DNA from: Sphingomonadales bacterium UBA2369
Lineage (GTDB): Bacteria; Pseudomonadota; Alphaproteobacteria; Sphingomonadales; Sphingomonadaceae
Assembly (NCBI GenBank): GCA_002344055.1
Contig: DDTH01000003.1
Span: forward strand, 50,135-114,134
DNA: 64,000 nt
Direction: 5' to 3'
Shown here: positions 1-8,427 of the stretch, piece by piece
Position numbering within the stretch: the first letter of the stretch is position 1
Layout: every line of letters starts with the position of its first letter
The notes under the pieces: generated by a model
Told to the model about the DNA's origin: nothing
What the model saw: only the letters and a program-made list of their open reading frames with translations
Database searches by the model: none
Program-made: the position numbers and the translations under genes

Positions 1-236
1 AGATCCCGGCCGGCATGCAGTCCGGCAAGCAGATCCGCATCCGCGGCGCGGGCATGCCGATCCTGAACGGACGCGGCCACGGGGACATGGTGATCGAAGT
101 CCATGTCGAGACCCCGACCAGGCTGAGTGCCAAGCAGAAGGAATTGCTGGAAGAATTCCGCTGCACCGAGACGGGTGAAGAATGCCCCGAAAGCAAGGGC
201 TTCTTCCAGAAAGTGAAGTCCCTCTGGGAGGGCTGA
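1..236 (+). CDS. dnaJ: Chaperone protein DnaJ, C-terminal fragment
   Basis: This is the last 77 codons of an ORF that enters from the left edge in the frame starting at base 3. The peptide begins IPAGMQSGKQIRIRGAGMP and continues with HGDMVIEVHVETP, the typical end of the C-terminal substrate-binding domain II of DnaJ, followed by a short dimerisation tail (LSAKQKELLEEF) and stop at 234-236. DnaJ is the Hsp40 co-chaperone that delivers unfolded clients to DnaK and stimulates its ATPase. The J domain and zinc fingers lie outside the window. It converges on purB with a 4-bp gap. Confidence 0.9.
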   Translation, partial: IPAGMQSGKQIRIRGAGMPILNGRGHGDMVIEVHVETPTRLSAKQKELLEEFRCTETGEECPESKGFFQKVKSLWEG

Positions 237-240
237 CCCG

Positions 241-1554
241 CTAGCGGCCGAAGACGCGCTCGAAGATCGTGTTCACGTGCTTGAAGTGATAATCGAGGTC
301 GAACTCGGCCGCGATCGCGTCCCTGGGTAGGAGCGCGGTCACTTCACCGTCGGCCTGCAGCAGGTCGAGCAGGCTCAGTGTCCCGTCGCTTTCCCACACC
401 CGCATCGCGTTGCGCTGTACCAGCCGGTAGGCATCCTCGCGGCTCGCCCCGGCCTGGGTCAGCGCCAGCAGCACGCGCTGCGAGTGGACGAGGCCGCCCA
501 TCCGGTCGAGATTGCGCTGCATCCGTTCCGGATAGACCAGCAATTTGTCGATCACGCCGGTCAGCCGCGCCAGCGCGAAGTCGAGCGTGATCGTCGCGTC
601 GGGGCCGATATAGCGCTCGACCGACGAGTGGCTGATGTCCCGCTCATGCCACAGCGCCACATTCTCCAACGCGGGCGTCACCGCCGAACGGACCATGCGG
701 GCGAGGCCGGTGAGATTCTCGGTCAACACCGGATTGCGCTTGTGGGGCATCGCCGACGAGCCTTTCTGGCCGGGCGAGAAATATTCCTCCGCCTCCAGCA
801 CCTCGGTGCGCTGCAGATGCCGCACTTCGGTTGCCAGCCGCTCGATCGACGAGGCGATCACGCCCAGCGTCGCGAAGAAGGCGGCGTGGCGGTCGCGGGG
901 GATGACCTGCGTGGAGACCGGCTCCACGCTCAGCCCGAGCTTGGCCGCGACATGCGCCTCGACCCGCGGGTCGATGTTGGCGAAGGTCCCGACCGCGCCT
1001 GAAATGGCGCAGGTCGCAATCTCGGCCCGCGCCGTCACGAGCCGCGCCCGGTTGCGGGCAAATTCGGCATAGGCCTGGGCGAGCTTCAGCCCGAACGTCA
1101 CCGGCTCGGCGTGGATGCCATGGCTACGGCCGATCGTGGGGGTGAGCTTATGCTCCCGCGCCCGCCGCTCGATCACCGCGAGCAGGGCGTCGAGGTCGGC
1201 GAGCAGGATATCGGCCGCTTCCGTCAGCTGTGCCGCCAGCGCCGTATCGAGCACGTCCGAGCTGGTCATACCCTGGTGCAGGAAGCGCGCTTCCGGTCCG
1301 ACATTCTCGGACACCCAGGTCAGGAAGGCGATCACGTCATGCTTGGTGACCGCTTCGATCTCGTCGATCCGCGCGACGTCGATCGCCGGCCCGGTCTTCC
1401 ACCAGGCCCAGACCGCTTCAGCCGCTCCCTTCGGTACGACGCCGAGCCCGGCCATCGCGTCGAGCGCATGCGCCTCGATCTCGAACCAGATGCGGAAGCG
1501 GTTTTCCGGCGACCAGATGGCCGTCATTTCGGGGCGGGAATAGCGGGGAATCAT
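241..1554 (-). CDS. purB: Adenylosuccinate lyase
   Basis: The 437-residue protein is a member of the fumarase/aspartase superfamily. The signature loop GSSAMPHKRNP lies at about residues 265-275, and the conserved TSSD (97-100) and GRSHGIHAEP (142-151) blocks with the catalytic histidine are intact. PurB cleaves SAICAR to AICAR and adenylosuccinate to AMP, releasing fumarate, in cytosolic purine synthesis. Length and termini match the short bacterial PurB type. The ATG at 1552-1554 starts MIPRYSRPEM, the usual N-terminus. The gene stands alone, convergent with dnaJ and divergent from the small secreted-protein gene. Confidence 0.96.
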   Translation of the reverse strand: MIPRYSRPEMTAIWSPENRFRIWFEIEAHALDAMAGLGVVPKGAAEAVWAWWKTGPAIDVARIDEIEAVTKHDVIAFLTWVSENVGPEARFLHQGMTSSDVLDTALAAQLTEAADILLADLDALLAVIERRAREHKLTPTIGRSHGIHAEPVTFGLKLAQAYAEFARNRARLVTARAEIATCAISGAVGTFANIDPRVEAHVAAKLGLSVEPVSTQVIPRDRHAAFFATLGVIASSIERLATEVRHLQRTEVLEAEEYFSPGQKGSSAMPHKRNPVLTENLTGLARMVRSAVTPALENVALWHERDISHSSVERYIGPDATITLDFALARLTGVIDKLLVYPERMQRNLDRMGGLVHSQRVLLALTQAGASREDAYRLVQRNAMRVWESDGTLSLLDLLQADGEVTALLPRDAIAAEFDLDYHFKHVNTIFERVFGR

Positions 1555-1661
1555 CGCGCCCCTCTAGGCAGGCAAGCGCGCCAAGTCGACATATGGCCGC
1601 AAGACTGACAGCGTGGATTCAGGATGGCGGTCCTAGGACAAAGCGCGCGGAGGGAAGAGAC

Positions 1662-2027
1662 ATGTACCAGCTTATTGCCGCAACCTTGCTGTTCACCGCG
1701 CAGCCCGCCGAGGATTGGCAGGAGGTCGGCCAGAGCCACCGCGGGATGATTACCGCCGATCTCGCCTCGCGGCAGCGAACCGGGGACATCGTCACCCTGC
1801 GCAGCCGCACGGTCTTCGCCGAGGCGCTCGCTGACGGCACAAGCGCGGTGGAGGTGCGCATGCGCTACGACTGCCGCCGCAACCGGTCCGAAACCCTGGC
1901 CGTGAAGATGCTCGGCGCGGACGGCGCGGTTATCCTCGAGCAGGAAGTGCCGGCGGATCAGCGCCAGATGGAGCCGGTCGTCCCCGACAGCCCCGACGCC
2001 GCGCTCGCCGCCTTCGCCTGCCGCTGA
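1662..2027 (+). CDS. Small secreted protein, possibly surface-adhesin E-like
   Basis: The 121-residue product begins MYQLIAATLLFTAQPAEDW, a short hydrophobic signal-like segment, and continues as a compact beta-rich domain with two cysteines (one in RMRYDCRRN, one in the last residues AFACR) that could form a disulphide. The pattern WxxVGxS...D...RTGDIVTLRSRTVF...VRMRYDC resembles the surface-adhesin protein E-like domain of unknown function. I chose ATG 1662 because GGAGGGAAGAG precedes it and it gives the signal segment; the frame is open back to 1593. It converges on radC with one base between stops. Function unknown; family assignment tentative. Confidence 0.7.
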   Translation: MYQLIAATLLFTAQPAEDWQEVGQSHRGMITADLASRQRTGDIVTLRSRTVFAEALADGTSAVEVRMRYDCRRNRSETLAVKMLGADGAVILEQEVPADQRQMEPVVPDSPDAALAAFACR

Positions 2028-2028
2028 G

Positions 2029-2721
2029 TCAGATCAGCCCGAGCGCGCGAAGGCTCGAATGGCCCTTCGCGCCGACGATGATATGATCGTGGACGTCGAT
2101 CCGCATATGTTTGCCGGCCTCGATCAGTTCCTTGGTCAGGCGGATATCCTGCGCGCTGGGGGAGGGGTCGCCGCTCGGGTGATTGTGGACGATGATGAGC
2201 GCCGTCGCCTGGCAATCGAGCGCGCGGCGCATGATCTCGCGGACATGGACGGCGCTCTCGTCGACGCTGCCTTCCCACATCGCCTCGTCGCGGATCAGCA
2301 TGTTGCGGCCGTTGAGGAAGAGTACGCGGACACGCTCCACGGCGAGATGCGCCATGTCGGCGCGGAGGTAATCAAGCAGGGCCTGCCACGAACCCAGTAC
2401 CGGCCGCTGCGCCACTTCTGATTTCAGCAGCCGCAGCGCGGAGGCCTGCGCGATCTTCAATGCAGCGACCGCACCGTCGCTGAGGCCGCTGAGCCGCTGA
2501 ATGGTCCGCGCGTCAGCGCTCAGCAGTCCGCCAATCCCGCCAAAGTCGTCGATCAGCTTCTTCGCCAGTTTCTTCGTGTCGCGGCGGGGGAGGGCCAGTG
2601 CCAGCAGATATTCGACCAGTTCATGGTCCAGCAACGCGTCCGGCCCGCCTTCGAACAGCCGCTCGCGCAATCTTGCGCGGTGGCCGGCGCCGTCTGGACT
2701 GTCAGTTTCACTCACGACCAT
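2029..2721 (-). CDS. radC: RadC-family JAB/MPN domain protein
   Basis: The 230-residue product has an N-terminal helix-hairpin-helix-like region (LRERLFEGGPDALLDHELVEYLL) and a C-terminal JAB1/MPN metalloprotease-fold domain with the JAMM-type motif HNHPSGDPSPSAQD at about residues 178-191. The upstream glutamate expected for JAMM proteins lies in the conserved mid region. The name RadC is historical; a role in DNA repair is not firmly established, and the biochemical activity is unknown. The ATG at 2719-2721 lies just beyond a palindromic repeat, so its promoter region is interrupted by that element. Confidence 0.9.
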   Translation of the reverse strand: MVVSETDSPDGAGHRARLRERLFEGGPDALLDHELVEYLLALALPRRDTKKLAKKLIDDFGGIGGLLSADARTIQRLSGLSDGAVAALKIAQASALRLLKSEVAQRPVLGSWQALLDYLRADMAHLAVERVRVLFLNGRNMLIRDEAMWEGSVDESAVHVREIMRRALDCQATALIIVHNHPSGDPSPSAQDIRLTKELIEAGKHMRIDVHDHIIVGAKGHSSLRALGLI

Positions 2722-2733
2722 TTCCCCACCCGC

Positions 2734-2816
2734 TCTGCCTGAGCTTGTCGAAGGCCTGCACTTTCTCTTCTCACGGCACGGTCAAGAAGGACAGTCCTTC
2801 GACAAGCTCAGGATGG
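2734..2816. repeat. Sphingomonad palindromic repeat, copy 1
   Basis: Two 17-bp arms, CCTGAGCTTGTCGAAGG at 2738-2754 and its exact reverse complement CCTTCGACAAGCTCAGG at 2796-2812, are separated by 41 bp. The right arm is preceded by GAAGGACAGT. A second copy with the same arms and flanking words lies at 27484-27566. I recognise these arms as a widespread sphingomonad intergenic repeat. It sits between the radC start and the atpI start. Confidence 0.85.
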
Positions 2817-2944
2817 ACGGGTTTGGTTTGGCTCCGGTGGTGTTGACTCGCATACCCCCCCTCCCTAAACGGGCCGCGCCTTGGCGGGCTCGCCGCTCGG
2901 CAGATGCGCTCGCCCGCTCCGGAAGGGGCGGTACGGAGGAAGCA

Positions 2945-3256
2945 TTGGCCGAAAAGGAGTCCGGGCTGGACCCCCTCGACGAGGATGCGCGACTGGATTC
3001 GCTCGATGAGCGATTACGCCGCGCTAAACACGACGAGGCGATCAGGTCAGGCGAGGCGCGGAAGGACGATGGCGGTTATCGCCTCGGCAACCGCGTGCTC
3101 GCCGAACTGCTCGGTGGTCTGATCGGCGGCGCCTTGGTCGGGCTCGGGCTCGACCATCTGTTCGGCACCGCGCCATGGCTCCTGCTCGTCTTCCTGTTCC
3201 TCGGAATAGTGAATGCGTTCAGGAACATCATCAGGATCACTTCGAAGCGTCCGTGA
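2945..3256 (+). CDS. atpI: ATP synthase assembly protein AtpI
   Basis: A 103-residue protein with a charged N-terminal half (LDPLDEDARLDSLDERLRRAK) and two C-terminal membrane helices (ELLGGLIGGALVGLGLDHLF and WLLLVFLFLGIVNAF), the layout of alphaproteobacterial AtpI, which helps assemble the c-ring and precedes atpB in F0 operons. The frame is open far upstream, but the best start is TTG 2945, preceded by GGAGGA at 2935-2940; there is no in-frame ATG near it. It is the first gene of the F0 cluster, 47 bp before atpB. The non-ATG start and low conservation make the exact N-terminus uncertain. Confidence 0.85.
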   Translation: MAEKESGLDPLDEDARLDSLDERLRRAKHDEAIRSGEARKDDGGYRLGNRVLAELLGGLIGGALVGLGLDHLFGTAPWLLLVFLFLGIVNAFRNIIRITSKRP

Positions 3257-3303
3257 CTTTCCCGGGCGCTCGCGTTCGTCATTTTGAGCGAGACTGAAGC
3301 AAC

Positions 3304-4122
3304 GTGGCCTCCGACCCAACCAAGATCGATCCCATGCACCAGTTCGAGGTGCAGACGATCGCCCCGATGTTCGACATTGGCGGGGTACCGATCTCCTTCA
3401 CCAACAGCGCTTTCTGGATGGTCGTCACGCTTGCCGTGCTGTGGCTGTTCATGCTGGGCGGGATGAAGCGCGAGGTGGTGCCGGGCCGCTGGCAGATGAT
3501 GGTCGAAGGCTTCACCGGCTTCATCGACAAGCTGCTGAAGGAGAATATCGGCAAGGCGGGCCGCAAATACCTGCCCTACGTCTTCTCGCTCTTCATGTTC
3601 ATCCTGTTCGCGAACCTGATCGGCCTGCTGCCGCTCGGCCTGTTCGCGCCGGTTTCCAAATATGTGCCGGAACTGGGTGTCGTCACCCATCCGTTCACCT
3701 TCACCAGCCACTTCACGATCACCGGCGTGCTGGCAATCATGAGCTTCTCGATCGTGCTGATCGTCGGCTTCGCCAAGCACGGCCTGAAATTCTTCAGCCT
3801 GTTCGTGCCCAGCGGCACGCCGCTGATCATGAAGATCATCATCGCGCCGATCGAGTTCATCTCTTTCCTGTTCCGGCCGTTCAGCCTGGGGCTGCGACTG
3901 TTTGTGGCGATGATCGCCGGTCATATCCTGCTGAAGGTGCTCGCCGGCTTCGTGATCCAGTCCAGCAATGCCAGTTTCCTGTGGGGCGGCGTCGTCGGCA
4001 TTCCCAGCTTCGTGCTGATGGTCGGCGTGTCGGCACTGGAAGTGCTGGTGGCCGGGATCCAGGCCTATGTGTTCGCGCTGCTGACGTCGCTCTACATCCA
4101 CGACGCCGAGCATCTGCACTGA
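3304..4122 (+). CDS. atpB: F0F1 ATP synthase subunit a
   Basis: The 272-residue product is the proton-channel subunit of the F0 sector. It is hydrophobic with five to six membrane helices, and carries the essential arginine in PFSLGLRLFVAMIAGH (Arg198, equivalent to E. coli Arg210). The C-terminal VLVAGIQAYVFALLTSLY is typical. The start used is GTG 3304 giving MASDPTKIDPMHQF; ATG 3334 (MHQF) is an alternative but would drop residues common at the N-terminus of sphingomonad subunit a. Second gene of the F0 cluster, 70 bp before atpE. Confidence 0.96.
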   Translation: MASDPTKIDPMHQFEVQTIAPMFDIGGVPISFTNSAFWMVVTLAVLWLFMLGGMKREVVPGRWQMMVEGFTGFIDKLLKENIGKAGRKYLPYVFSLFMFILFANLIGLLPLGLFAPVSKYVPELGVVTHPFTFTSHFTITGVLAIMSFSIVLIVGFAKHGLKFFSLFVPSGTPLIMKIIIAPIEFISFLFRPFSLGLRLFVAMIAGHILLKVLAGFVIQSSNASFLWGGVVGIPSFVLMVGVSALEVLVAGIQAYVFALLTSLYIHDAEHLH

Positions 4123-4192
4123 GTTTTCGAGTTTCTCGGGTTTCCCGAGGTTTTCCAACCATCTGACTGACGTCTTTTAAGGAGTGAATGAA

Positions 4193-4420
4193 ATGGAAGC
4201 AGAAGCAGCCAAGCTGATCGGTGCGGGTCTCGCGGCGATCGGCGCCGGTATGGCCGCCATCGGTGTGGGCGCCGTGTTCGGCAACTTCCTGCAGGGCGCG
4301 CTGCGCAATCCCGGCGCGGCTGACGGCCAGCAGGGCCGCCTGTTCATCGGCTTCGCGGCCGCGGAACTGCTCGGCCTGCTCGCCTTCGTCGTGGCGATGA
4401 TCCTGATCTTCGTCGCCTGA
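4193..4420 (+). CDS. atpE: F0F1 ATP synthase subunit c
   Basis: The 75-residue proteolipid forms the rotor ring. Two membrane helices flank the polar loop RNPGAADGQQ, and the proton-carrying carboxylate is Glu58 in FAAAELLGLLAF. No extra sodium-binding residues are evident, so a proton ring is expected. ATG 4193 is chosen because AAGGAG at 4179-4184 is spaced 8 bases from it; the in-frame GTG 4184 overlaps the ribosome-binding site itself. It lies between atpB and the b' gene, with 51 bp to the next start. Confidence 0.96.
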   Translation: MEAEAAKLIGAGLAAIGAGMAAIGVGAVFGNFLQGALRNPGAADGQQGRLFIGFAAAELLGLLAFVVAMILIFVA

Positions 4421-4471
4421 TTTTCCGGTTCGGGCCGGAGCTGATCCGGCCCGCATCTGGACAGGATGATT

Positions 4472-5038
4472 ATGTCTGCACTTCTCCTGCTCGCCGCAGC
4501 CTCAAGCGCGACGGCTGCTCCCGAAAAAGAAGGGGGCATGCCGCAAATCTCGCAGCTTGGCGAAAGCGGCTTCGTCTCGAGTCAGCTCTTCTGGCTGATC
4601 ATCGTCTTCGCCCTGGTCTATTTCGTGATCGGCCGGTCGATGGCGACCAAGGTCGTCGCGACGGTAGAGCAGCGCGATGAGACCGTGGCCGGCGATCTGG
4701 CGGCGGCGGAGAGTGCACGGGCGGCGGCCGACCAGTCCGAAGAGGAATGGCGGGCGCAGGAAAATGCGGCGCGCGAGCAGGCCCGTGCCAAGCTGGCCGA
4801 AGCACGCGCAAGAGGCGCACAGGCGTCGGAAGCGCGTCTGGCCGCGGCCAATGCCGAACTCGATGCCAAGGGTGCCGAGGCGGATGCCCGCATTGCGGCA
4901 GCCCGTGGTGCCGCGATGAGCGAGATCGACAATGTCGCGGCCGAAGCGGCGCGCGACATCGTGTCTCGCGTCGCCGGTGCGGACGTCGATGCGGCGGAAG
5001 CCCGTAAGGCAGTGGAGAGCGTTCGCCATGGCGGCTGA
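4472..5038 (+). CDS. atpF': F0F1 ATP synthase subunit b'
   Basis: The roughly 188-residue product has a single membrane helix (QLFWLIIVFALVYFVIG) followed by a long alanine- and charge-rich coiled coil, as in peripheral-stalk b subunits. A hydrophobic segment precedes this helix (SALLLLAAASSATAA), which looks like a cleavable leader and fits the b' type of alphaproteobacteria. AGG at 4463-4465 favours ATG 4472 over the ATG at 4466. The end overlaps the next start by 11 bp, indicating translational coupling with subunit b so that a b-b' heterodimeric stalk forms. Confidence 0.93.
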   Translation: MSALLLLAAASSATAAPEKEGGMPQISQLGESGFVSSQLFWLIIVFALVYFVIGRSMATKVVATVEQRDETVAGDLAAAESARAAADQSEEEWRAQENAAREQARAKLAEARARGAQASEARLAAANAELDAKGAEADARIAAARGAAMSEIDNVAAEAARDIVSRVAGADVDAAEARKAVESVRHGG

Positions 5039-5636
5039 GAGCAAATCCGGCGGCGTGACCATCGATCATGGCCCGCTGCCGACGTCGAACACGGCGGAGC
5101 ATAGCCCGGTGATCGAAACGCATGCGGGCGACCACCCCGTGCCATTCCTCGGCGGTACGCTCGATTCCACCTTCTTCGTCGGTGTCGCGATGGCGGTGTT
5201 CATCGCCATCCTGATCTGGAAGAAGGTGCCTGCCCTGATCACCGGTGGGCTCGACAAGCAGATCGCGGCGATCCGCTCGCGCCTCGACGAAGCCGCCGCG
5301 CTGCGCTCGGAAGCGGAGGCGCTGCGCGACGAATATGCCCGCAAGCTGGCCAGCGTCGAGACCGAAATGGCCGGCATGATGAGCCAGGCCGAAACCGAGA
5401 GCCAGGCGATCATCGCCAAGGCGAGCGAGGATGCCGAGGCTCTGGTTGTCCGCCGCACCCGCATGGCCGAGGACAAGATCGCCGCGGCCGAGCGCGCCGC
5501 GCTGGAGGAAGTGCGCGCCAGCGCCGCTGAAGCCGCTGCCGCGGCTGCCGAGCGCCTGATCCGCGACCGCCTCGACGCACCGGCTGACAAGAAGCTGGTC
5601 GATCAGGCAATCCAGGGTCTGGGCCGACCGCACTGA
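5028..5636 (+). CDS. atpF: F0F1 ATP synthase subunit b
   Basis: The 202-residue partner of b' has an unusually long polar N-terminus of about 45 residues, a single membrane helix (STFFVGVAMAVFIAILIW), and a coiled coil ending in AAAAAAERLIRDRLD. ATG 5028 lies inside the last codons of the b' gene (11-bp overlap). With b' it forms the stator stalk that holds F1 against a. The cluster stops here; the F1 genes (atpHAGDC) are not in the window, matching the split arrangement usual in alphaproteobacteria. Convergent with the downstream methyltransferase gene (7-bp gap). Confidence 0.94.
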   Translation: MAAESKSGGVTIDHGPLPTSNTAEHSPVIETHAGDHPVPFLGGTLDSTFFVGVAMAVFIAILIWKKVPALITGGLDKQIAAIRSRLDEAAALRSEAEALRDEYARKLASVETEMAGMMSQAETESQAIIAKASEDAEALVVRRTRMAEDKIAAAERAALEEVRASAAEAAAAAAERLIRDRLDAPADKKLVDQAIQGLGRPH

Positions 5637-5643
5637 GCGCGGT

Positions 5644-6471
5644 TCAGCCCCGGCGGCCGAGCCGGGCCAGCACACGCCGCATGAACGGACGCCGCTCGCG
5701 GCCGGGCAGGGATGCCTCGACCGCGGCATAGGGTTCGAGCCGCGAGGCGTCGCGAGCGGCGACCAGCATGATCCTGCCGAAACCGTCGACGGGTAGATGC
5801 TCGAAGATCAGTTGCGCGTGCGGAAAGCCGCACCAGCTGAGGATATGCCGGAGTACGCCTTCGCCGGTCGGCATCCAGGCAAGGCGATCGACGCCCGACA
5901 TGATCAGGCTCCGGCTTTCCAGATTAAGCACCAGCGCGTCGCCTTTTCCCTCCGCCGTCGCGGTGTTGAGCACCAGCACGTCGCTGGTCAGGTCGGCTGC
6001 GGCCTTCAGCCCCGCAACCGGATCGGGCAAATGATAGAATAAGCCGCTGAACCAGGTGATGTCGAATGCATGGGGCTGGGCCGCGGCCAGCGCGCCGAGC
6101 GTCATCGTCTGGAACGCGACGTCATCCGACGGGAGGTGACGGGACAGGAATTTCGCCTGATCGATCCAGTGATCGCGCGCATCGAAACCGAAGCAGCGGC
6201 CGGCCCCGCGCTGCTTGGCCGCAAACACATAACCGCCCGCATTGCACCCGCAGTCCAGGAAGCTGCGCCCTTCCAGCCCATTCGGAAATATCGGGTCGAG
6301 CACCGCCATGGCGCGCATTGGATCGATCAGCGAGGGGGAGCCGGTCTCGTCATCCCTGCGCCAGCGTTCCGGTTCAGCTCCGGTTCTCACTCCCGGCGCG
6401 ACCTCGATATCGTGATGCCATGGCCCGAGCGCGGCGATCTCGTCACGAAGTGTCTGAAAATCCTTGGTCAT
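5644..6471 (-). CDS. Class I SAM-dependent methyltransferase, CmoB/DUF1698-like
   Basis: The 275-residue protein carries SAM-binding motif I (RSFLDCGCNAGGYVFAAKQ), an acidic motif II (CFGFDARDHWIDQAKFL) and a post-motif block WFSGLFYHLPDP, the order seen in DUF1698 methyltransferases related to tRNA uridine-5-oxyacetic acid enzyme CmoB. The N-terminal region (IAALGPWHHDIEVAPG) is also typical of this group, whose members in sphingomonads often act on unknown small molecules or sugars. The start is set at ATG 6471 (MTKDFQTLRDEI); an extension to 6504 is possible but is low-quality sequence. Substrate not predictable. Confidence 0.8.
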   Translation of the reverse strand: MTKDFQTLRDEIAALGPWHHDIEVAPGVRTGAEPERWRRDDETGSPSLIDPMRAMAVLDPIFPNGLEGRSFLDCGCNAGGYVFAAKQRGAGRCFGFDARDHWIDQAKFLSRHLPSDDVAFQTMTLGALAAAQPHAFDITWFSGLFYHLPDPVAGLKAAADLTSDVLVLNTATAEGKGDALVLNLESRSLIMSGVDRLAWMPTGEGVLRHILSWCGFPHAQLIFEHLPVDGFGRIMLVAARDASRLEPYAAVEASLPGRERRPFMRRVLARLGRRG

Positions 6472-6581
6472 TGCCCTGCATAGACGGCGCCGGGGCGAAG
6501 GCAAACGGCGCTTGCGAAGCGGCGGCGGTTCCGGATAGTCTGGCTGCGGGTCGCGATTTTCCGATAGCGAGAGTGCCGAAT

Positions 6582-7793
6582 ATGCGCGCGACCCTTTCCC
6601 TTATCGTTGGTGCGCTTGCTGCCGCCACTCCCGCGATCGCCCAGCCGCGCGAATCGGCCGCCAACACTCGGGTAAGCAGTGCGGATGTGCGCCGCGCGCT
6701 CGGTCAGGCGGTTGAAGCCGGCGACGGTGGGACGGTCGCGGCCAATGCCTGGCTGCTGGCGCGCATGGGCGGATCGCTCTCCGCCGCCAGCCGCACACGA
6801 ATAGCGCCACTGCTGGCCGAGGGAGCGGCGACACTTCCAGCCGCGCTCAACGCCCTGTTCGACGCCAATGGCCACCCGCGCGAAGCGAGCGCCGTTGTGG
6901 AGAGCATCCCGACCGGCTTCCGCCTGATCGAAGGTGTCGCGTTCGATCAGGCGCGGCGCCGGCTGTTCGCCGGGAGCGTCGTCGATCGCAGCCTGCTGAT
7001 GCGCGGTCCGCAGGGCTGGACGCCGGTGCGGGTCGACAATCTCGGCGGCGTGTTCGGCATGGCCGTGGATCGCGAGCGGCGGTTGTTGTGGCTCGCCACC
7101 GGTCCAGCCGAGCCGGTGCCGGGCGCGGATAGCGCATTTGCCGGGCTTGTGGCCGTGCACCTCGACCGGCTGACCGAAATGCGGCGGATTGCCATGCCCG
7201 GCGTCCGGCCGGGCGATGTGGCGATCGGTCGCGACGGCAGCTTGTACGTCAGCGATGGCCAGTCCGGCGCAATCCATGTCTGCCGCCCTGGTTGTAGCGT
7301 GACGCAAGTCCTGCTTGCGCCGGGCCGGTTGCGCAGCCCGCAGGGCATGGCGCTTTGGCCGGACGGCCGCCATCTGGTCGTCGCCGACTATGCGCTGGGT
7401 CTGTTCCGCATCAATATCGCAACCGGGGCGGCGGAGCCGATCCTGCCCGCGGAGCCGACGATGCTGGAGGGGATAGACGGCCTGCTGATTCATCGCGGCC
7501 GGCTGATCGCGATCCAGAATGGCAGCCTGCCGCGGCGGATCATCGCCATCTCGCTGGATCGGGAGGCGCGCGCGATCACCGGGATCGAGGTGCTGGAGCG
7601 CGCCCATGACGGCTGGAGCGAACCCACGCTCGGCACTATGGATGGCGACCGGCTTATCTACGTCGCCGACGCGCAATGGGAGCGCTTTGGCGCCAATGGC
7701 GTGCTGCAGGGCGAAGGTCCGCTTCGCCCCACAGCAATCCATGCGCTGCCGATCCCGCGCCCGGACTCAGACCGGGGTGGCGCGATCCGCTAG
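6582..7793 (+). CDS. Secreted SMP-30/gluconolactonase-like beta-propeller protein
   Basis: The 403-residue product starts with a signal peptide (MRATLSLIVGALAAATPAIAQ). After a helical stretch of about 90 residues comes a propeller with repeated blades such as RLIEGVAFDQARRRLFAGS, GDVAIGRDGSLYVSDGQSGAIHV and PQGMALWPDGRHLVVADYALGLF, the pattern of SMP-30/strictosidine synthase-type propellers. Two cysteines in HVCRPGC could form a disulphide. A lactonase or simple binding function is possible; catalytic metal ligands are not clearly identified. ATG 6582 follows GAGAG. Divergent from the methyltransferase gene, convergent with the next one. Confidence 0.72.
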   Translation: MRATLSLIVGALAAATPAIAQPRESAANTRVSSADVRRALGQAVEAGDGGTVAANAWLLARMGGSLSAASRTRIAPLLAEGAATLPAALNALFDANGHPREASAVVESIPTGFRLIEGVAFDQARRRLFAGSVVDRSLLMRGPQGWTPVRVDNLGGVFGMAVDRERRLLWLATGPAEPVPGADSAFAGLVAVHLDRLTEMRRIAMPGVRPGDVAIGRDGSLYVSDGQSGAIHVCRPGCSVTQVLLAPGRLRSPQGMALWPDGRHLVVADYALGLFRINIATGAAEPILPAEPTMLEGIDGLLIHRGRLIAIQNGSLPRRIIAISLDREARAITGIEVLERAHDGWSEPTLGTMDGDRLIYVADAQWERFGANGVLQGEGPLRPTAIHALPIPRPDSDRGGAIR

Positions 7794-7795
7794 GC

Positions 7796-8269
7796 TTATT
7801 GCGAGCTGATTTCCGAAATGTAGAGCGTCGCCGGGATCCGCCGGCCGCGGGCATAATGGCCGATATAGATGTCATACTGGCCAGACATGGCCGGCGTGAA
7901 GCGAATGGACGGGTTCGTCCCTTGCTCGCCGCCATCATCGTCGCACACCCAGGTACCGTCGGGCCGGTTGATCGCCAGGGTCGTATCCTCGTCAGACGCC
8001 ACCGAAATGATCAGCGGCAGGCTGCCGCTCGCGGTAAACTGCAGCCGGACGTCCGGAGCGTTGGCCATCGAGCCGACGCAGCCGGAACCGAGCGTAGAAG
8101 CGTCGAGCGTACCGCCGGCGGTCACGCGCACTGTCCGCGGATCGCCATCGAAACCGCCCGTCAGCGTGATCGTGCCAAACGCCGGCGCCCGGCTGAAATC
8201 CTGCGAGGCTGCGGGCGCCGTCACGGCAAGCGCGCAAAGCGAAGCGAACAAGGCTACCGACTTCTTCAT
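7796..8269 (-). CDS. Secreted pre-peptidase-like beta-sandwich protein
   Basis: The 157-residue protein has a clear signal peptide (MKKSVALFASLCALAVTAPAASQ). The mature part contains APDVRLQFTASG, DTTLAINRPDGTWVCDDD and SIRFTPAMSGQYDIYIGHY, which resemble the bacterial pre-peptidase C-terminal (PPC) beta-sandwich, where the DDD run often binds calcium. Two cysteines (in SGCVGSM and WVCDDD) may pair. No catalytic domain is attached, so it is likely a stand-alone exported binding domain. Its stop is 3 bp from the stop of the propeller gene; no further context for function. Confidence 0.7.
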   Translation of the reverse strand: MKKSVALFASLCALAVTAPAASQDFSRAPAFGTITLTGGFDGDPRTVRVTAGGTLDASTLGSGCVGSMANAPDVRLQFTASGSLPLIISVASDEDTTLAINRPDGTWVCDDDGGEQGTNPSIRFTPAMSGQYDIYIGHYARGRRIPATLYISEISSQ

Positions 8270-8427
8270 ATCCGATCCCCCAAATCATCATGAAACATGC
8301 CGCTGCTGGACCCAACAGGTCCACAGGCGCGCGACCATGTTACGCCGATCGTAACAGCGACGCAACGAGTGTGCGCGGACCGCCGCGCCCGCTGTTCGCG
8401 CCCGCTTCCCCGACCTATATCGCCCTG

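Noticed and set aside
2945..5636. Unusual split ATP synthase
   Set aside because: An F0 cluster without F1 genes is the normal arrangement in alphaproteobacteria, so it is not a finding.
5700..5760. GGTTCGA-like sequence as a tRNA T-arm
   Set aside because: It lies inside the methyltransferase gene and no acceptor or anticodon stem can be drawn around it.
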